Source: Bacteroidales bacterium (GTDB taxonomy: Bacteria; Bacteroidota; Bacteroidia; Bacteroidales; JAQUTK01). Taken from it: a DNA stretch of 64,000 nucleotides. Below, one piece after another: positions 9,688 through 17,563 of the stretch. The stretch is from positions 78,716-142,715 of the forward strand of contig JAQUTK010000005.1 in NCBI GenBank assembly GCA_028709785.1, read 5' to 3'. Under the pieces are notes generated by a model. It was given only the letters and a program-made list of their open reading frames with translations, was not told the DNA's origin and made no database searches. The translations under genes were made by a program, and so were the position numbers. How positions within the stretch are numbered: the stretch's first letter is position 1; every line of letters starts with the position of its first letter.

Positions 9688-11016
9688 TTAAATATGCTGA
9701 TTCACAATACTTTCATACAATTCCTGTTTGCCACTCATCTGCTTCGGTTCACCATCGCGGATGGCAATGTTGCGAAGCTCTTCAAGAGTCAGTTTGCCCT
9801 CTTCAAATGCCTTACCTTCACCAGCATCAAACGAAGAATAACGTTCAGCACGCATCTTGTTGTACGGAGATTTTTCAATGATCTCAGCAGCAGACAGCAA
9901 AGCACGTGCAAAAGTATCCATACCCCCAATGTGTGCGATAAAGAGATCTTCCTGATCGGTAGAGTTTCTACGAATCTTCGCATCGAAGTTTGTACCACCG
10001 GGTGCAAGTCCGTCACCCTGAAGAATAACCAACCAAGCGTTCACAAGTTCGCCGATATTCATCGGGAATTGGTCAGTATCCCATCCATTCTGATAATCAC
10101 CTCTGTTGGCATCGATACTTCCCAACATTCCGGCATCCACTGCAACCTGCAATTCATGTTCGAATGTGTGTTGTGCCAAAGTAGCATGATTCACCTCAAT
10201 ATTAAGTTTGAAATCTTTATCCAAACCATAGTGACGCAAGAAACCAATCACTGTCTCAGAATCGAAATCATACTGATGTTTAGTTGGTTCCATTGGTTTT
10301 GGTTCGATCAGGAATGTGCCTTTAAAGCCATTCTTACGAGCATAGTCACGTGCCATAGTCAGCATTCTTGCTAAATGATCCTTCTCACGTTTCATATCTG
10401 TATTGAGCAATGACATGTATCCTTCACGACCTCCCCAGAATACATAGTTTTCACCTCCCAGGGCGATAGTTGCGTCAATAGCATTCTTGATCTGCAAACC
10501 AGCTGCAGCTACTGATGGGAAATATGGATTGGTAGCAGCGCCATTCATAAAACGAGCGTTACTAAATACATTGGCAGTACCCCAAAGCAATTTGATACCA
10601 GACTCAGCTTGTTTTCTCTTTGCGTATTGAACCATTGTAGCCAATCGCATTTCATACTCAGCAAATGAAGTTCCCTCATCTACCAGGTCAATGTCATGGA
10701 AACAATAATAAGGGATGCCGATTTTGGTCATAAACTCAAATGCTGCGTCCATCTTATCTTTTGCACGTTCAATAGGATCACTGGATGTGTTCCATGGATG
10801 ATTTTGCGTGCCTCCACCAAACGGGTCATTTCCTGTGGCACACAATGAATGCCAGTAAGCCATAGAAAAACGGAAGTGATCCTTCATCTTTTTTCCCATA
10901 ACCACTCTTTCCGCATCATAATAGCGAAAAGCTAAAGGGTTAGTTGACTCTTTTCCCTCGTAAGCAATCTTTCCGATACCCGGAAAGAATTCCTTTTTTC
11001 CTTTTAAAATTTCCAT
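9688..11016 (-). CDS. xylA: Xylose isomerase
   Basis: Cytoplasmic metal-dependent enzyme converting D-xylose to D-xylulose. Both family signatures are present: 'VFWGGREGY' and '[13 protein letters not shown]', the latter giving metal-binding Glu. The length of 442 is that of the long class II xylose isomerases found in Bacteroidetes and Firmicutes. The start '[14 protein letters not shown]' matches the family. It sits 27 bases after xylB and 14 before the GH95 gene on the same strand, in the order regulator-xylB-xylA-GH95-esterase. Regulation by the upstream Nudix-type protein is likely. Confidence 0.97.
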   Translation of the reverse strand: MEILKGKKEFFPGIGKIAYEGKESTNPLAFRYYDAERVVMGKKMKDHFRFSMAYWHSLCATGNDPFGGGTQNHPWNTSSDPIERAKDKMDAAFEFMTKIGIPYYCFHDIDLVDEGTSFAEYEMRLATMVQYAKRKQAESGIKLLWGTANVFSNARFMNGAATNPYFPSVAAAGLQIKNAIDATIALGGENYVFWGGREGYMSLLNTDMKREKDHLARMLTMARDYARKNGFKGTFLIEPKPMEPTKHQYDFDSETVIGFLRHYGLDKDFKLNIEVNHATLAQHTFEHELQVAVDAGMLGSIDANRGDYQNGWDTDQFPMNIGELVNAWLVILQGDGLAPGGTNFDAKIRRNSTDQEDLFIAHIGGMDTFARALLSAAEIIEKSPYNKMRAERYSSFDAGEGKAFEEGKLTLEELRNIAIRDGEPKQMSGKQELYESIVNQHI

Positions 11017-11043
11017 TCTAGTTTTGTTTTATAGTACCTTAAA

Positions 11044-12537
11044 TTATTTATTTGTCATACTCGCGTTCAACACTTTCTTCCAGCGTTCGTATGATTGAAG
11101 TGTAGCATCTGCAAAAGCAGGTGAAGGATCAATGACACGAGATAAGTTGATGGAAGCAAATGCTTCTTCTCTGTTTTTATAATAGCCACATCCCATACCT
11201 GCTCCTCTTGCAGCACCTTCTGCTCCGTTGGTATCAAAAATTTCAATGGATGAACCTGTCACATTAGCCAAAGTCTCCCTGAATACCGGACTCAGGAACA
11301 TATTGGCGGCACCGGCTTTAATTACCTGAATATTCATGCCCATACTTTCCATTATATCCATTCCATATTTCAGTGAGAAAGCGATTCCCTCCTGAGCGGC
11401 ACGGTAAATCGTACGATTATCATGACGAAGGAAATAGAGGTTATGGATAGAAGCACCGATCTCACGATTGAGCAGGATGCGCTCCGCACCATTTCCAAAA
11501 GGAAGCACAGACAGTCCGTCTGAACCAACAGGAACTTGTGCACTCAGGCTGTTAATTTCCTCATACGACAGGTTACCGCCGGCAATCGAATTGCGGATCC
11601 AGCTGTAGAAGATGCCGGCCCCGTTGATGCAAAGCAACACTCCCAGACGAGGATCTTCAGCCGTATGGTTGACGTGAGCAAATGTATTCACACGCGACAT
11701 TGGATCACACTCCAGCAAGTCATTGATACCATATACCACCGCAGAAGTTCCCGCTGTAGCAGCCACTTCACCCGGCTCAAGCACGTTCAGAGACAATGCG
11801 TTATTAGGTTGATCACCTGCACGGTAAGTAATCGGAGTTCCTTCTTTCAATCCCAGTTCGGCAGCTGCTTGAGCAGTAAGTCTTCCTTGCTCTCCAAACG
11901 TCGGCACAATCTTAGGTACGATATCTTGTGAAAATTTGAAATAGTCAAAGAGCTCGGATGAAACCTTGTTCTCCTTAAAGTCCCAGGAGATACCTTCAGA
12001 AAGACCGGATACCGTAGTACAAGCCTCGCCTGTCATTTTCATGGCGATATAATCACCCGGCAACATGGCTTTATCCACCTGTTCAAAGAGTTCCGGTTCG
12101 TTATCCTTCAACCAGGCCAGTTTGGCAGCAGTAAAGTTGCCCGGCGAGTTGAGCAGATGCGAAAGCACAAAACCATAGCCCATGGACGAAGCAGCAGAGT
12201 CACCATACTGTACCGCGCGACTGTCGCACCAGATAATAGAAGGGCGAAGTACCTGTTGGTATTTGTCAACGACCACAAGACCATGCATCTGATAAGAGAT
12301 ACCTATCGCGCCTATCTGGGCAGTATCGATCTTTGCAGTTGCCAGCAGTTGCTTCGTCGCATCGCAGATGTAATACCACCACAAGTCCGGATTCTGTTCA
12401 GCCCAACCGACCTGAACCGAGATAATCTGCATCTCTTTTTTGGGTGAGTAAGCACTTGCTACACACTGTCCTGTTTCTCCGTCAATAAGCGATGCTTTTA
12501 TGGAAGAGCTCCCTAAGTCATATCCTAATAAATACAT
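11044..12537 (-). CDS. xylB: Xylulokinase (FGGY family)
   Basis: Phosphorylates D-xylulose to xylulose 5-phosphate for the pentose phosphate pathway. It has the FGGY-kinase layout: an N-terminal ATPase lobe starting 'GYDLGSSSIKAS', 'GWAEQNPDLWW', and a C-terminal lobe with 'AGTSAVVYG' and 'GAANMFLSPVFRETLA'. Length 497 is typical. The pairing with xylA supports xylulose rather than another sugar. The gap to the regulator gene upstream is 43 bases, and to xylA 27 bases. Cytoplasmic. Confidence 0.95.
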   Translation of the reverse strand: MYLLGYDLGSSSIKASLIDGETGQCVASAYSPKKEMQIISVQVGWAEQNPDLWWYYICDATKQLLATAKIDTAQIGAIGISYQMHGLVVVDKYQQVLRPSIIWCDSRAVQYGDSAASSMGYGFVLSHLLNSPGNFTAAKLAWLKDNEPELFEQVDKAMLPGDYIAMKMTGEACTTVSGLSEGISWDFKENKVSSELFDYFKFSQDIVPKIVPTFGEQGRLTAQAAAELGLKEGTPITYRAGDQPNNALSLNVLEPGEVAATAGTSAVVYGINDLLECDPMSRVNTFAHVNHTAEDPRLGVLLCINGAGIFYSWIRNSIAGGNLSYEEINSLSAQVPVGSDGLSVLPFGNGAERILLNREIGASIHNLYFLRHDNRTIYRAAQEGIAFSLKYGMDIMESMGMNIQVIKAGAANMFLSPVFRETLANVTGSSIEIFDTNGAEGAARGAGMGCGYYKNREEAFASINLSRVIDPSPAFADATLQSYERWKKVLNASMTNK

Positions 12538-12580
12538 GTCTGAATCTTTTGATTATTTGAAAACTATCTATTGTTATTAT

Positions 12581-13318
12581 TTACATTGTTGTCAGTCCGA
12601 GATGACGGTTGTACGATACCTTATCAAAACGATAATAGCGGGCAGCGCGATGAGCCACATTCTCCTCTTTCTCATCGAGAGCAATCAGATAAGGCGAACG
12701 CTTCACCTTTTTATGGAAGTTACGCACATCCATTGTCTGATCATACACCACTTCATACAAACGACGAAGTTCAAGAAGGGTGAACTTTGGGGGAAGAAGG
12801 CGATAAATAATGGACGGATCAAGTCGAATATTCTTACGAATCTCAACGAGTGCCTCTTTGAGTATCACATTATGGTCAAATGCCAAAGGTGGAACCTCAT
12901 TAACAGGACACCAGCGTGCACTTAAATTAGCTGCCGGTTGAATCTTACGGGAGGTGATTCGGATCAAAGCCATATAGGCTACGGTCACAATACGTCCGAT
13001 TTTAAGATCAACAGCCTCCTGCAACCAGTTCACATCTTCGGGTCTGGATGTACGTTCCGGATCACCGAATACTTTGAATTGTTTGAGATACGCGTTGTGA
13101 ATGCCCGCCCATTCTTTTAATAACGACTGAGCCGCCTTGTCAGGATCCTCGTTGTTATAAATAAGTCTGCCGGGGAGTTTCATTCCATTGAATTGCGCAT
13201 GATTTTCTACAAAATTCTTCTCCAATAGAAGCACCTGAAGACTATCTCCATTGTACCCCAATAAGACACAATCAACAGATACATGCGGATAGAAAGAGTT
13301 GTTTCCAGTTTTGTTCAT
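12581..13318 (-). CDS. Nudix-type sugar-responsive transcriptional regulator (NrtR/AraR-like)
   Basis: An N-terminal Nudix-fold domain (about 8-150) joined to a C-terminal winged helix (about 165-235, 'FTLLELRRLYEVVYDQ', 'NFHKKVKRSPYL'), the layout of NrtR-family regulators, some of which control arabinose or xylose genes in Bacteroides. The Nudix box is broken: a Gly and Glu remain but the catalytic 'REUxEE' core reads 'LLKEWAG', so it should sense a ligand and not hydrolyse it. As first gene of the operon it most likely binds its own promoter at 13342-13373 and responds to a pentose. Length 245 fits. The role in this operon is inferred from position. Confidence 0.85.
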   Translation of the reverse strand: MNKTGNNSFYPHVSVDCVLLGYNGDSLQVLLLEKNFVENHAQFNGMKLPGRLIYNNEDPDKAAQSLLKEWAGIHNAYLKQFKVFGDPERTSRPEDVNWLQEAVDLKIGRIVTVAYMALIRITSRKIQPAANLSARWCPVNEVPPLAFDHNVILKEALVEIRKNIRLDPSIIYRLLPPKFTLLELRRLYEVVYDQTMDVRNFHKKVKRSPYLIALDEKEENVAHRAARYYRFDKVSYNRHLGLTTM

Positions 13319-13341
13319 TTCTCAATAATTAGATCGTCAAG

Positions 13342-13373
13342 CAAAAGTAGAATTCTTTTTGAATTACCACAAA
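13342..13373 (-). promoter_or_regulatory. Promoter of the xylose/GH95/esterase operon
   Basis: On the minus strand: TTTG (13370-13373), 20 bases, TACTTTTG (13342-13349), a full match to the Bacteroidetes consensus. The expected start is about 15-20 bases before the regulator ATG, giving a very short leader. The gap contains 'GAATTCTTTTTGAATT', a possible operator half-site pair. Confidence 0.65.
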
Positions 13374-13406
13374 GCTTTTTCTACTTATTTTTAGCGAGTT
13401 AGAGCC

Positions 13407-13490
13407 TATCTTTGCGTAATGCAAACAATAAGTAATTACGCTTATTGTCTTATATACAGTCAATATGAGAGAAACACTCATATTGTTTCG
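13407..13490 (+). other. Promoter box followed by structured, gene-free DNA
   Basis: A plus-strand TATCTTTG (13407-13414) is followed by competing stems: 13414-13420 with 13435-13441, or 13425-13432 with 13441-13448, then 13461-13469 with 13477-13485. No gene is seen before the minus-strand yggL. It may be an untranslated RNA or a cluster of protein sites for the xylose operon. The -33 element is poor. From here to 13676 I see nothing further. Confidence 0.3.
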
Positions 13491-13676
13491 CAGACAATAA
13501 CAAAAGATTGTTAATAGGAAGATTGTTTGTGAGAATAGAGACTTTCACTTTTGATTGAGTTCTAACAGAAATGATTTACATCGGTTTAGCAATGAAAGGC
13601 ATAAAGAGGATTAAGAAAAAACATAGAAGCAACAGGAAGGATTCAAAAGGATCTTTTCTCTTTTTGATACGGAAGC

Positions 13677-13755
13677 GTTTCCCGTTTCACCGGAGCGAAA
13701 CGGAAATTATGCTGCAGTGAAACGAGAATAGTGCTGGAGTGAAACGGGAAATGAG
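13677..13755. repeat. Three 22-bp tandem repeats with an inverted flank
   Basis: Three units of exactly 22 bases start at 13690, 13712 and 13734, sharing the core 'GAAACG' with 'AGTG/AGCG' before it. The 14 bases at 13677-13690 are the near-complement of 13739-13752, so the array can fold on itself. It lies between the xylose operon and yggL. The minus-strand ORF across it (13643-13855) is a translation of the repeat and not judged a gene. Confidence 0.6.
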
Positions 13756-13891
13756 AAATAGTTCTATAAGACGGACGCGTTGACTTTGTCAAAGAACCGG
13801 CACGAGACAATGCCAGGGTCATAGAGTCAACACAATAGGAAGAAAGCACTAGCATGTGACAGAAAAGAGGCGATCTGATCTGTTTGTACTG

Positions 13892-14248
13892 TCAATGCAT
13901 AAAAATATCTGAATAATCCAATGATTTCGGCCCGTACCAGGCATCTCTGAAATCACTGACTCTTACATTCTGAACCAGCGGTTCGTTATTCAACCAGTTA
14001 ACCACAATCGTTCTCTGTTCTTCAGTTGCAGATCCGCGACTGCGTCTCACAATCATCAGCCTCCCTCCTGCTCCGATCCCTCCCCCACATAGCAGATCAT
14101 TCTCCTCAATCGCTTCTTTTAAGAAACGAAGACAAAAATCCAGATAATCCTCCTGACTCATTGTTGAATCGGGCAGATCAAACTGAAGTTCAAAGCCCAG
14201 CTCTTTAAATTCGGCTTTGTGCAATTTTTTTCTGAGTCTCTTTTTCAT
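13892..14248 (-). CDS. yggL: YggL-family 50S ribosome-associated protein
   Basis: Small cytoplasmic protein of the YggL (DUF469) family, which in E. coli binds the large ribosomal subunit. The basic start 'KKRLRKKLHKAEFKELGF' and the middle 'CGGGIGAGGRLMIVRR' followed by 'EQRTIVVNWLNN' correspond along the whole length (118 residues against 108 in E. coli). It stands alone on the minus strand, with repeat-bearing DNA downstream and a short gap upstream to coaE. Confidence 0.85.
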   Translation of the reverse strand: MKKRLRKKLHKAEFKELGFELQFDLPDSTMSQEDYLDFCLRFLKEAIEENDLLCGGGIGAGGRLMIVRRSRGSATEEQRTIVVNWLNNEPLVQNVRVSDFRDAWYGPKSLDYSDIFMH

Positions 14249-14382
14249 AGTTAATCATCTTGTTTAGAAAGTGATGCAAGATAACAAACGTATGAAAATA
14301 ATCATACATTTCCAAATAAACGGACAGCAATTTAATAGATAAAATGAACCGTTTACGAGTAAATTTTCAGAAGGAGACGGAG

Positions 14383-14961
14383 TTATCGGAGGATGTGGAG
14401 AAGATGGGCCACCTGAGGTATTATGGGATGGATTTCATCATTCATAATGGTATAATCAGCAAGGGAGTTTCGTTGCCTGTCGCTCAGCTGATTGTTCATA
14501 CGATTGAGTACTTGTTGATGAGTCAAGCCATCCCGAAGCATGACGCGATGCAAACATTGCTCCTTTTGAGCAGACACATTGATCGCAACATCTACCAAAC
14601 GATTAAAACCGGAGTCAAAAAGGATAGCACTCTCAATGGCAACGATCGAAGTCACCTGTTGATCGCTCCAGGCGGAGAAGTCGCGCGACACAGCCGGATG
14701 AATGATGCTATTGACTTGAAGAAGGTTCTCTTTATCCGTAAAAATAAGTCCGGCCAACCTGGGCTTGTCCAATTGTCCGTCGGCTCCATATAGTTCCGGA
14801 CCAAAGAGAGAGATAAGTGCAGCTCTTACTTCCGGATCTACATTGACGATTCGTTTAGACTCAGCATCGGCATTATAAACAGGAATGCCCATCAGTCGGA
14901 ACAGGTCTGACACAACAGACTTTCCACTTCCCATGCCACCGGTGATTCCTATCTTTTTCAT
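14383..14961 (-). CDS. coaE: Dephospho-CoA kinase
   Basis: Last step of coenzyme A synthesis: ATP-dependent 3'-phosphorylation of dephospho-CoA. The P-loop 'GITGGMGSGKS' is at the N-terminus, then 'FRLMGIPVYNADAESKRI' (substrate-binding region with the usual Asp) and the lid region 'LMRMNNQ'-like 'VLNRMNNQL'. Length 192 is normal. It starts 6 bases after ybbR and is the last gene of nusB-yajC-ybbR-coaE, an order common in Bacteroidales. Confidence 0.96.
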   Translation of the reverse strand: MKKIGITGGMGSGKSVVSDLFRLMGIPVYNADAESKRIVNVDPEVRAALISLFGPELYGADGQLDKPRLAGLIFTDKENLLQVNSIIHPAVSRDFSAWSDQQVTSIVAIESAILFDSGFNRLVDVAINVSAQKEQCLHRVMLRDGLTHQQVLNRMNNQLSDRQRNSLADYTIMNDEIHPIIPQVAHLLHILR

Positions 14962-14967
14962 TTCAGC

Positions 14968-16053
14968 TTATTTGTTTGCTGAAACAGCGGTAGCAACTTT
15001 TGTTTCAGAAGCGCCTTTATTCTTTTGTTGCTCCTCATCCAGCTCAGAAGTAGGTATTTCTTCAACAAGACATTCCGTCTCCTCAGGATTAATACGTACA
15101 TTAAATATATAGTCGGGCGCAGAGAGCAGATCGATTTTTTGAATACTTTCGCGCTGATCATCCATGATCGTATTATAGTCGATGGCCAGCGTAAAGTCAC
15201 TCTCTTTGACCTTTGAATACTTGCTGAGCACAACGCAGTAAGTGACCCGTACACGGGAAGGAAAGGTAACTAGACGCTGATGCTTGGGAAAATTGACTCC
15301 TGTGACAGGCAATTCAAGGAAAGTCTCCGTAAAGGCTTCCACAGGAATAGTTACATCTACAAAATCGGGCACAAAGCGGATTCCATCGGGTGCTTGTAAA
15401 GGAGCTTTGAAAGTCAGGGAGTCTTTGACTTGTTCTTTCAGAAAGAAAATGGTGGAAACCTCCTTTAATGTATCCAAAGCTTGCTGACTGCCATAGGCTT
15501 TCACGGTAGAAGGCATAGCGGAGATCGTTCCGTTGAGAGTATATTGTGACTCAAGCTGTACATCCACGTTGACAGTAACCGGCAACACTTTTTCTTTTTC
15601 TATCGCATAATTCAGCACCAGATTATCCGGACCAATACTCAAGATCTTGGTAGTAGACTTAAAACGCTTACGGATGGCTTCTTCATACATACCGGTGAAG
15701 ATCGAATGAATACCGGAACCGTCCATCTCCTCTTTACTCAGATCGATTTCTACCGGAACAAAATCTTTGCTCGCCAGCGAGAGCAGTTCAAGACCCTGGT
15801 CTTCTACCCTCACATGAAAATAGAGAGGAGGTTTTGATGTCAGCAGATAGCTCTCAGGAAGATTGATGTAACTGATCGGAACTTCGAAGTTTGCTTCATA
15901 ATTGTCCTTCGAATTCTGGATGAACCAGAGTATAAATGAGAGAATGACAAACACGAGAAAGGTCAGTAGTTCTTTGAAAGAGCGACTTCCAAAGAATTTC
16001 CTGACCTTATTCCCTACTTGAATGAGCGTCTTAATAAGTTCGTCCATTCTCAT
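14968..16053 (-). CDS. YbbR-domain membrane protein
   Basis: A single transmembrane helix near residues 28-46 ('LLTFLVFVILSFILWFIQ') anchors an extracytoplasmic region of YbbR-type repeats (about 50-335). In Firmicutes the YbbR protein CdaR regulates the diadenylate cyclase CdaA; in Bacteroidales the role is not established, though the position beside yajC and coaE is conserved. The tail (about 336-361) is low-complexity and rich in Glu, Lys and Ala. It lies 7 bases after yajC. Confidence 0.88.
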   Translation of the reverse strand: MRMDELIKTLIQVGNKVRKFFGSRSFKELLTFLVFVILSFILWFIQNSKDNYEANFEVPISYINLPESYLLTSKPPLYFHVRVEDQGLELLSLASKDFVPVEIDLSKEEMDGSGIHSIFTGMYEEAIRKRFKSTTKILSIGPDNLVLNYAIEKEKVLPVTVNVDVQLESQYTLNGTISAMPSTVKAYGSQQALDTLKEVSTIFFLKEQVKDSLTFKAPLQAPDGIRFVPDFVDVTIPVEAFTETFLELPVTGVNFPKHQRLVTFPSRVRVTYCVVLSKYSKVKESDFTLAIDYNTIMDDQRESIQKIDLLSAPDYIFNVRINPEETECLVEEIPTSELDEEQQKNKGASETKVATAVSANK

Positions 16054-16060
16054 GAGACAC

Positions 16061-16378
16061 TTATTTTACAGATTGCTGCACATCAGCAGGAGATGCAAAA
16101 ATCGAATTGCGATCTACTGTGATACGCACATTATCAGCAATCTCAATAACGATTACAGTGTCTTTGATATCTTTGATTTTGCCATGGATACCACCAGCTG
16201 TAACCACTTTATCGCCGACAGCAAGTCCTGATCTGAATTTTGCGATTTCTTTCTGTTTCTTCTGTTGCGGGCGAATCATGAAAACATACATGATCACGAC
16301 CATTAATACAATAATGATCAGATTCATATTCATTGATCCAGCACCTGTTGCAGCTTGCAAAAAAATAGTTGAAGTCAT
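16061..16378 (-). CDS. yajC: Preprotein translocase accessory subunit YajC
   Basis: Small inner-membrane partner of SecDF. One hydrophobic helix (about 18-36) runs into the hallmark 'IRPQQKKQKE', followed by a small soluble domain with 'VGDKVVTAGGIHGKI'. Length 105 is typical. It lies between nusB and ybbR, 51 bases after nusB. Confidence 0.95.
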   Translation of the reverse strand: MTSTIFLQAATGAGSMNMNLIIIVLMVVIMYVFMIRPQQKKQKEIAKFRSGLAVGDKVVTAGGIHGKIKDIKDTVIVIEIADNVRITVDRNSIFASPADVQQSVK

Positions 16379-16429
16379 AATACTTTGTGTGTTTAAAATT
16401 AATATACTCTATATAATCCACTGAAGAAA

Positions 16430-17350
16430 TTACTTCTTCAGCAGTCTGTTTTCCGTTTTAAGTTTGGCAACGATGTTATCCAGAACGCCATTGATAAAAG
16501 TACTGCTCTTTTCAGTGCTGTAATCTTTGGCAATCTCCAGAAACTCGTTAAACGTTACATTCACCGGAATGGATGGAAAGTTAATCAGTTCGGCGATTGC
16601 TACCTCCATTATGACGATATCCATGAATGCGATCCGTTCGATATCCCAATTCTTTATGCTCACATTGATCATCTCGCGATACTCTTTCTCGTTTGTGATC
16701 ACATCGCGAAGAAGTTTGCAAGCATAATCTTTATCTTCATCATCTCTGAACATGGGAAGCAATTCCTGATCTCCTCCCTGTTCCATATCCATCCGTTTGA
16801 TGGTCTTCAATACAAATGTGCTGACAATTTCCAGGTCGTCATTCCAATAAATCGACTTCTCTTCAAGTAAAGCGATCAGATCGTCATCTGCAAAAATAAC
16901 ATTTTTACAAATCTTACGCCAGAATTCCTGGTCATTTTTATAGGAGAAGTCATCTGACTCCATATACTCCTTATAAATATCAGAAGCAATTATCTTGCCC
17001 AGCATATTTTTCAGGAAGGTATCATCCCAACTGATACACTTCTCTTCCACATAGGCCATAAGCGCCTTATTTCTTGCCATCAGGTCGGCAAACTTATTGT
17101 CAACAAAACGGGTATTGGGAGTAAGATCATCAACCGTAGGCATCAGCTTGACTCTTCCATATTCAAGGCGACGACGGGCAAGAGTGGTAAGTTGTACAAT
17201 CAGATACAATAAAGCATTATATAGCTCATACGATTTTTCAAGACTGAAAAGCAGTTCCTTCTGTGCGGTCGAAGGATTTGAGTTTCCACCCTGATAAAAC
17301 GAATATAAGATTTGTATCGTTTTGATTCTGATAAGTATTCTGTTGATCAT
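16430..17350 (-). CDS. nusB: Transcription antitermination factor NusB (long Bacteroidetes form)
   Basis: RNA-binding antitermination factor for rRNA operons. The C-terminal half (about 170-300) carries the NusB fold, with 'DIERIAFMDIVIMEVAIAEL' and 'PVNVTFNEFLEIAKDYSTEK' matching the family end. At 306 residues it is about twice the E. coli length; an extra N-terminal helical half starting 'MINRILIRIKTIQ' is usual in Bacteroidetes. A minus-strand TATCTTTG box lies at 17376-17383, 25 bases before the start, without a clear -33 element. First gene of the nusB-yajC-ybbR-coaE unit. Confidence 0.93.
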   Translation of the reverse strand: MINRILIRIKTIQILYSFYQGGNSNPSTAQKELLFSLEKSYELYNALLYLIVQLTTLARRRLEYGRVKLMPTVDDLTPNTRFVDNKFADLMARNKALMAYVEEKCISWDDTFLKNMLGKIIASDIYKEYMESDDFSYKNDQEFWRKICKNVIFADDDLIALLEEKSIYWNDDLEIVSTFVLKTIKRMDMEQGGDQELLPMFRDDEDKDYACKLLRDVITNEKEYREMINVSIKNWDIERIAFMDIVIMEVAIAELINFPSIPVNVTFNEFLEIAKDYSTEKSSTFINGVLDNIVAKLKTENRLLKK

Positions 17351-17507
17351 CTTTAATATAGGTTCATTTGAGTCACAAAGATACTACATTTTTCTTCTCT
17401 GTGACTTATTCACATTGAGAAATCATGCGAACGGGAGAAATATAGTAGTCCTATCATCCATCAGAATGAGCGTATCTGCTCTTTTGTATGGGCATAAACA
17501 GTAAATA

Positions 17508-17543
17508 AAGAGAGGCCTTGAATTTTCATTCAAGGCCTCTCTT
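17508..17543 (-). terminator. Terminator of the first duplicated secreted-protein gene
   Basis: A 15-bp perfect stem (17508-17522 with 17529-17543) and a 6-base loop, 20 bases after the stop. The minus-strand tail is T-rich. The same hairpin, base for base, recurs at 20888-20923 after the paralogue. Confidence 0.8.
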
Positions 17544-17563
17544 GGCAAAATCTACAAGCAAGC

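Noticed and set aside
13643-13855. 70-aa minus-strand ORF and a 49-codon plus-strand ORF (13571) in the yggL upstream gap
   Set aside because: Both run through the 22-bp repeat array and have no ribosome-binding context or known similarity; treated as repeat translation.
14344-14793. 149-aa plus-strand ORF over coaE
   Set aside because: coaE on the minus strand has all expected motifs; the opposite frame has none.
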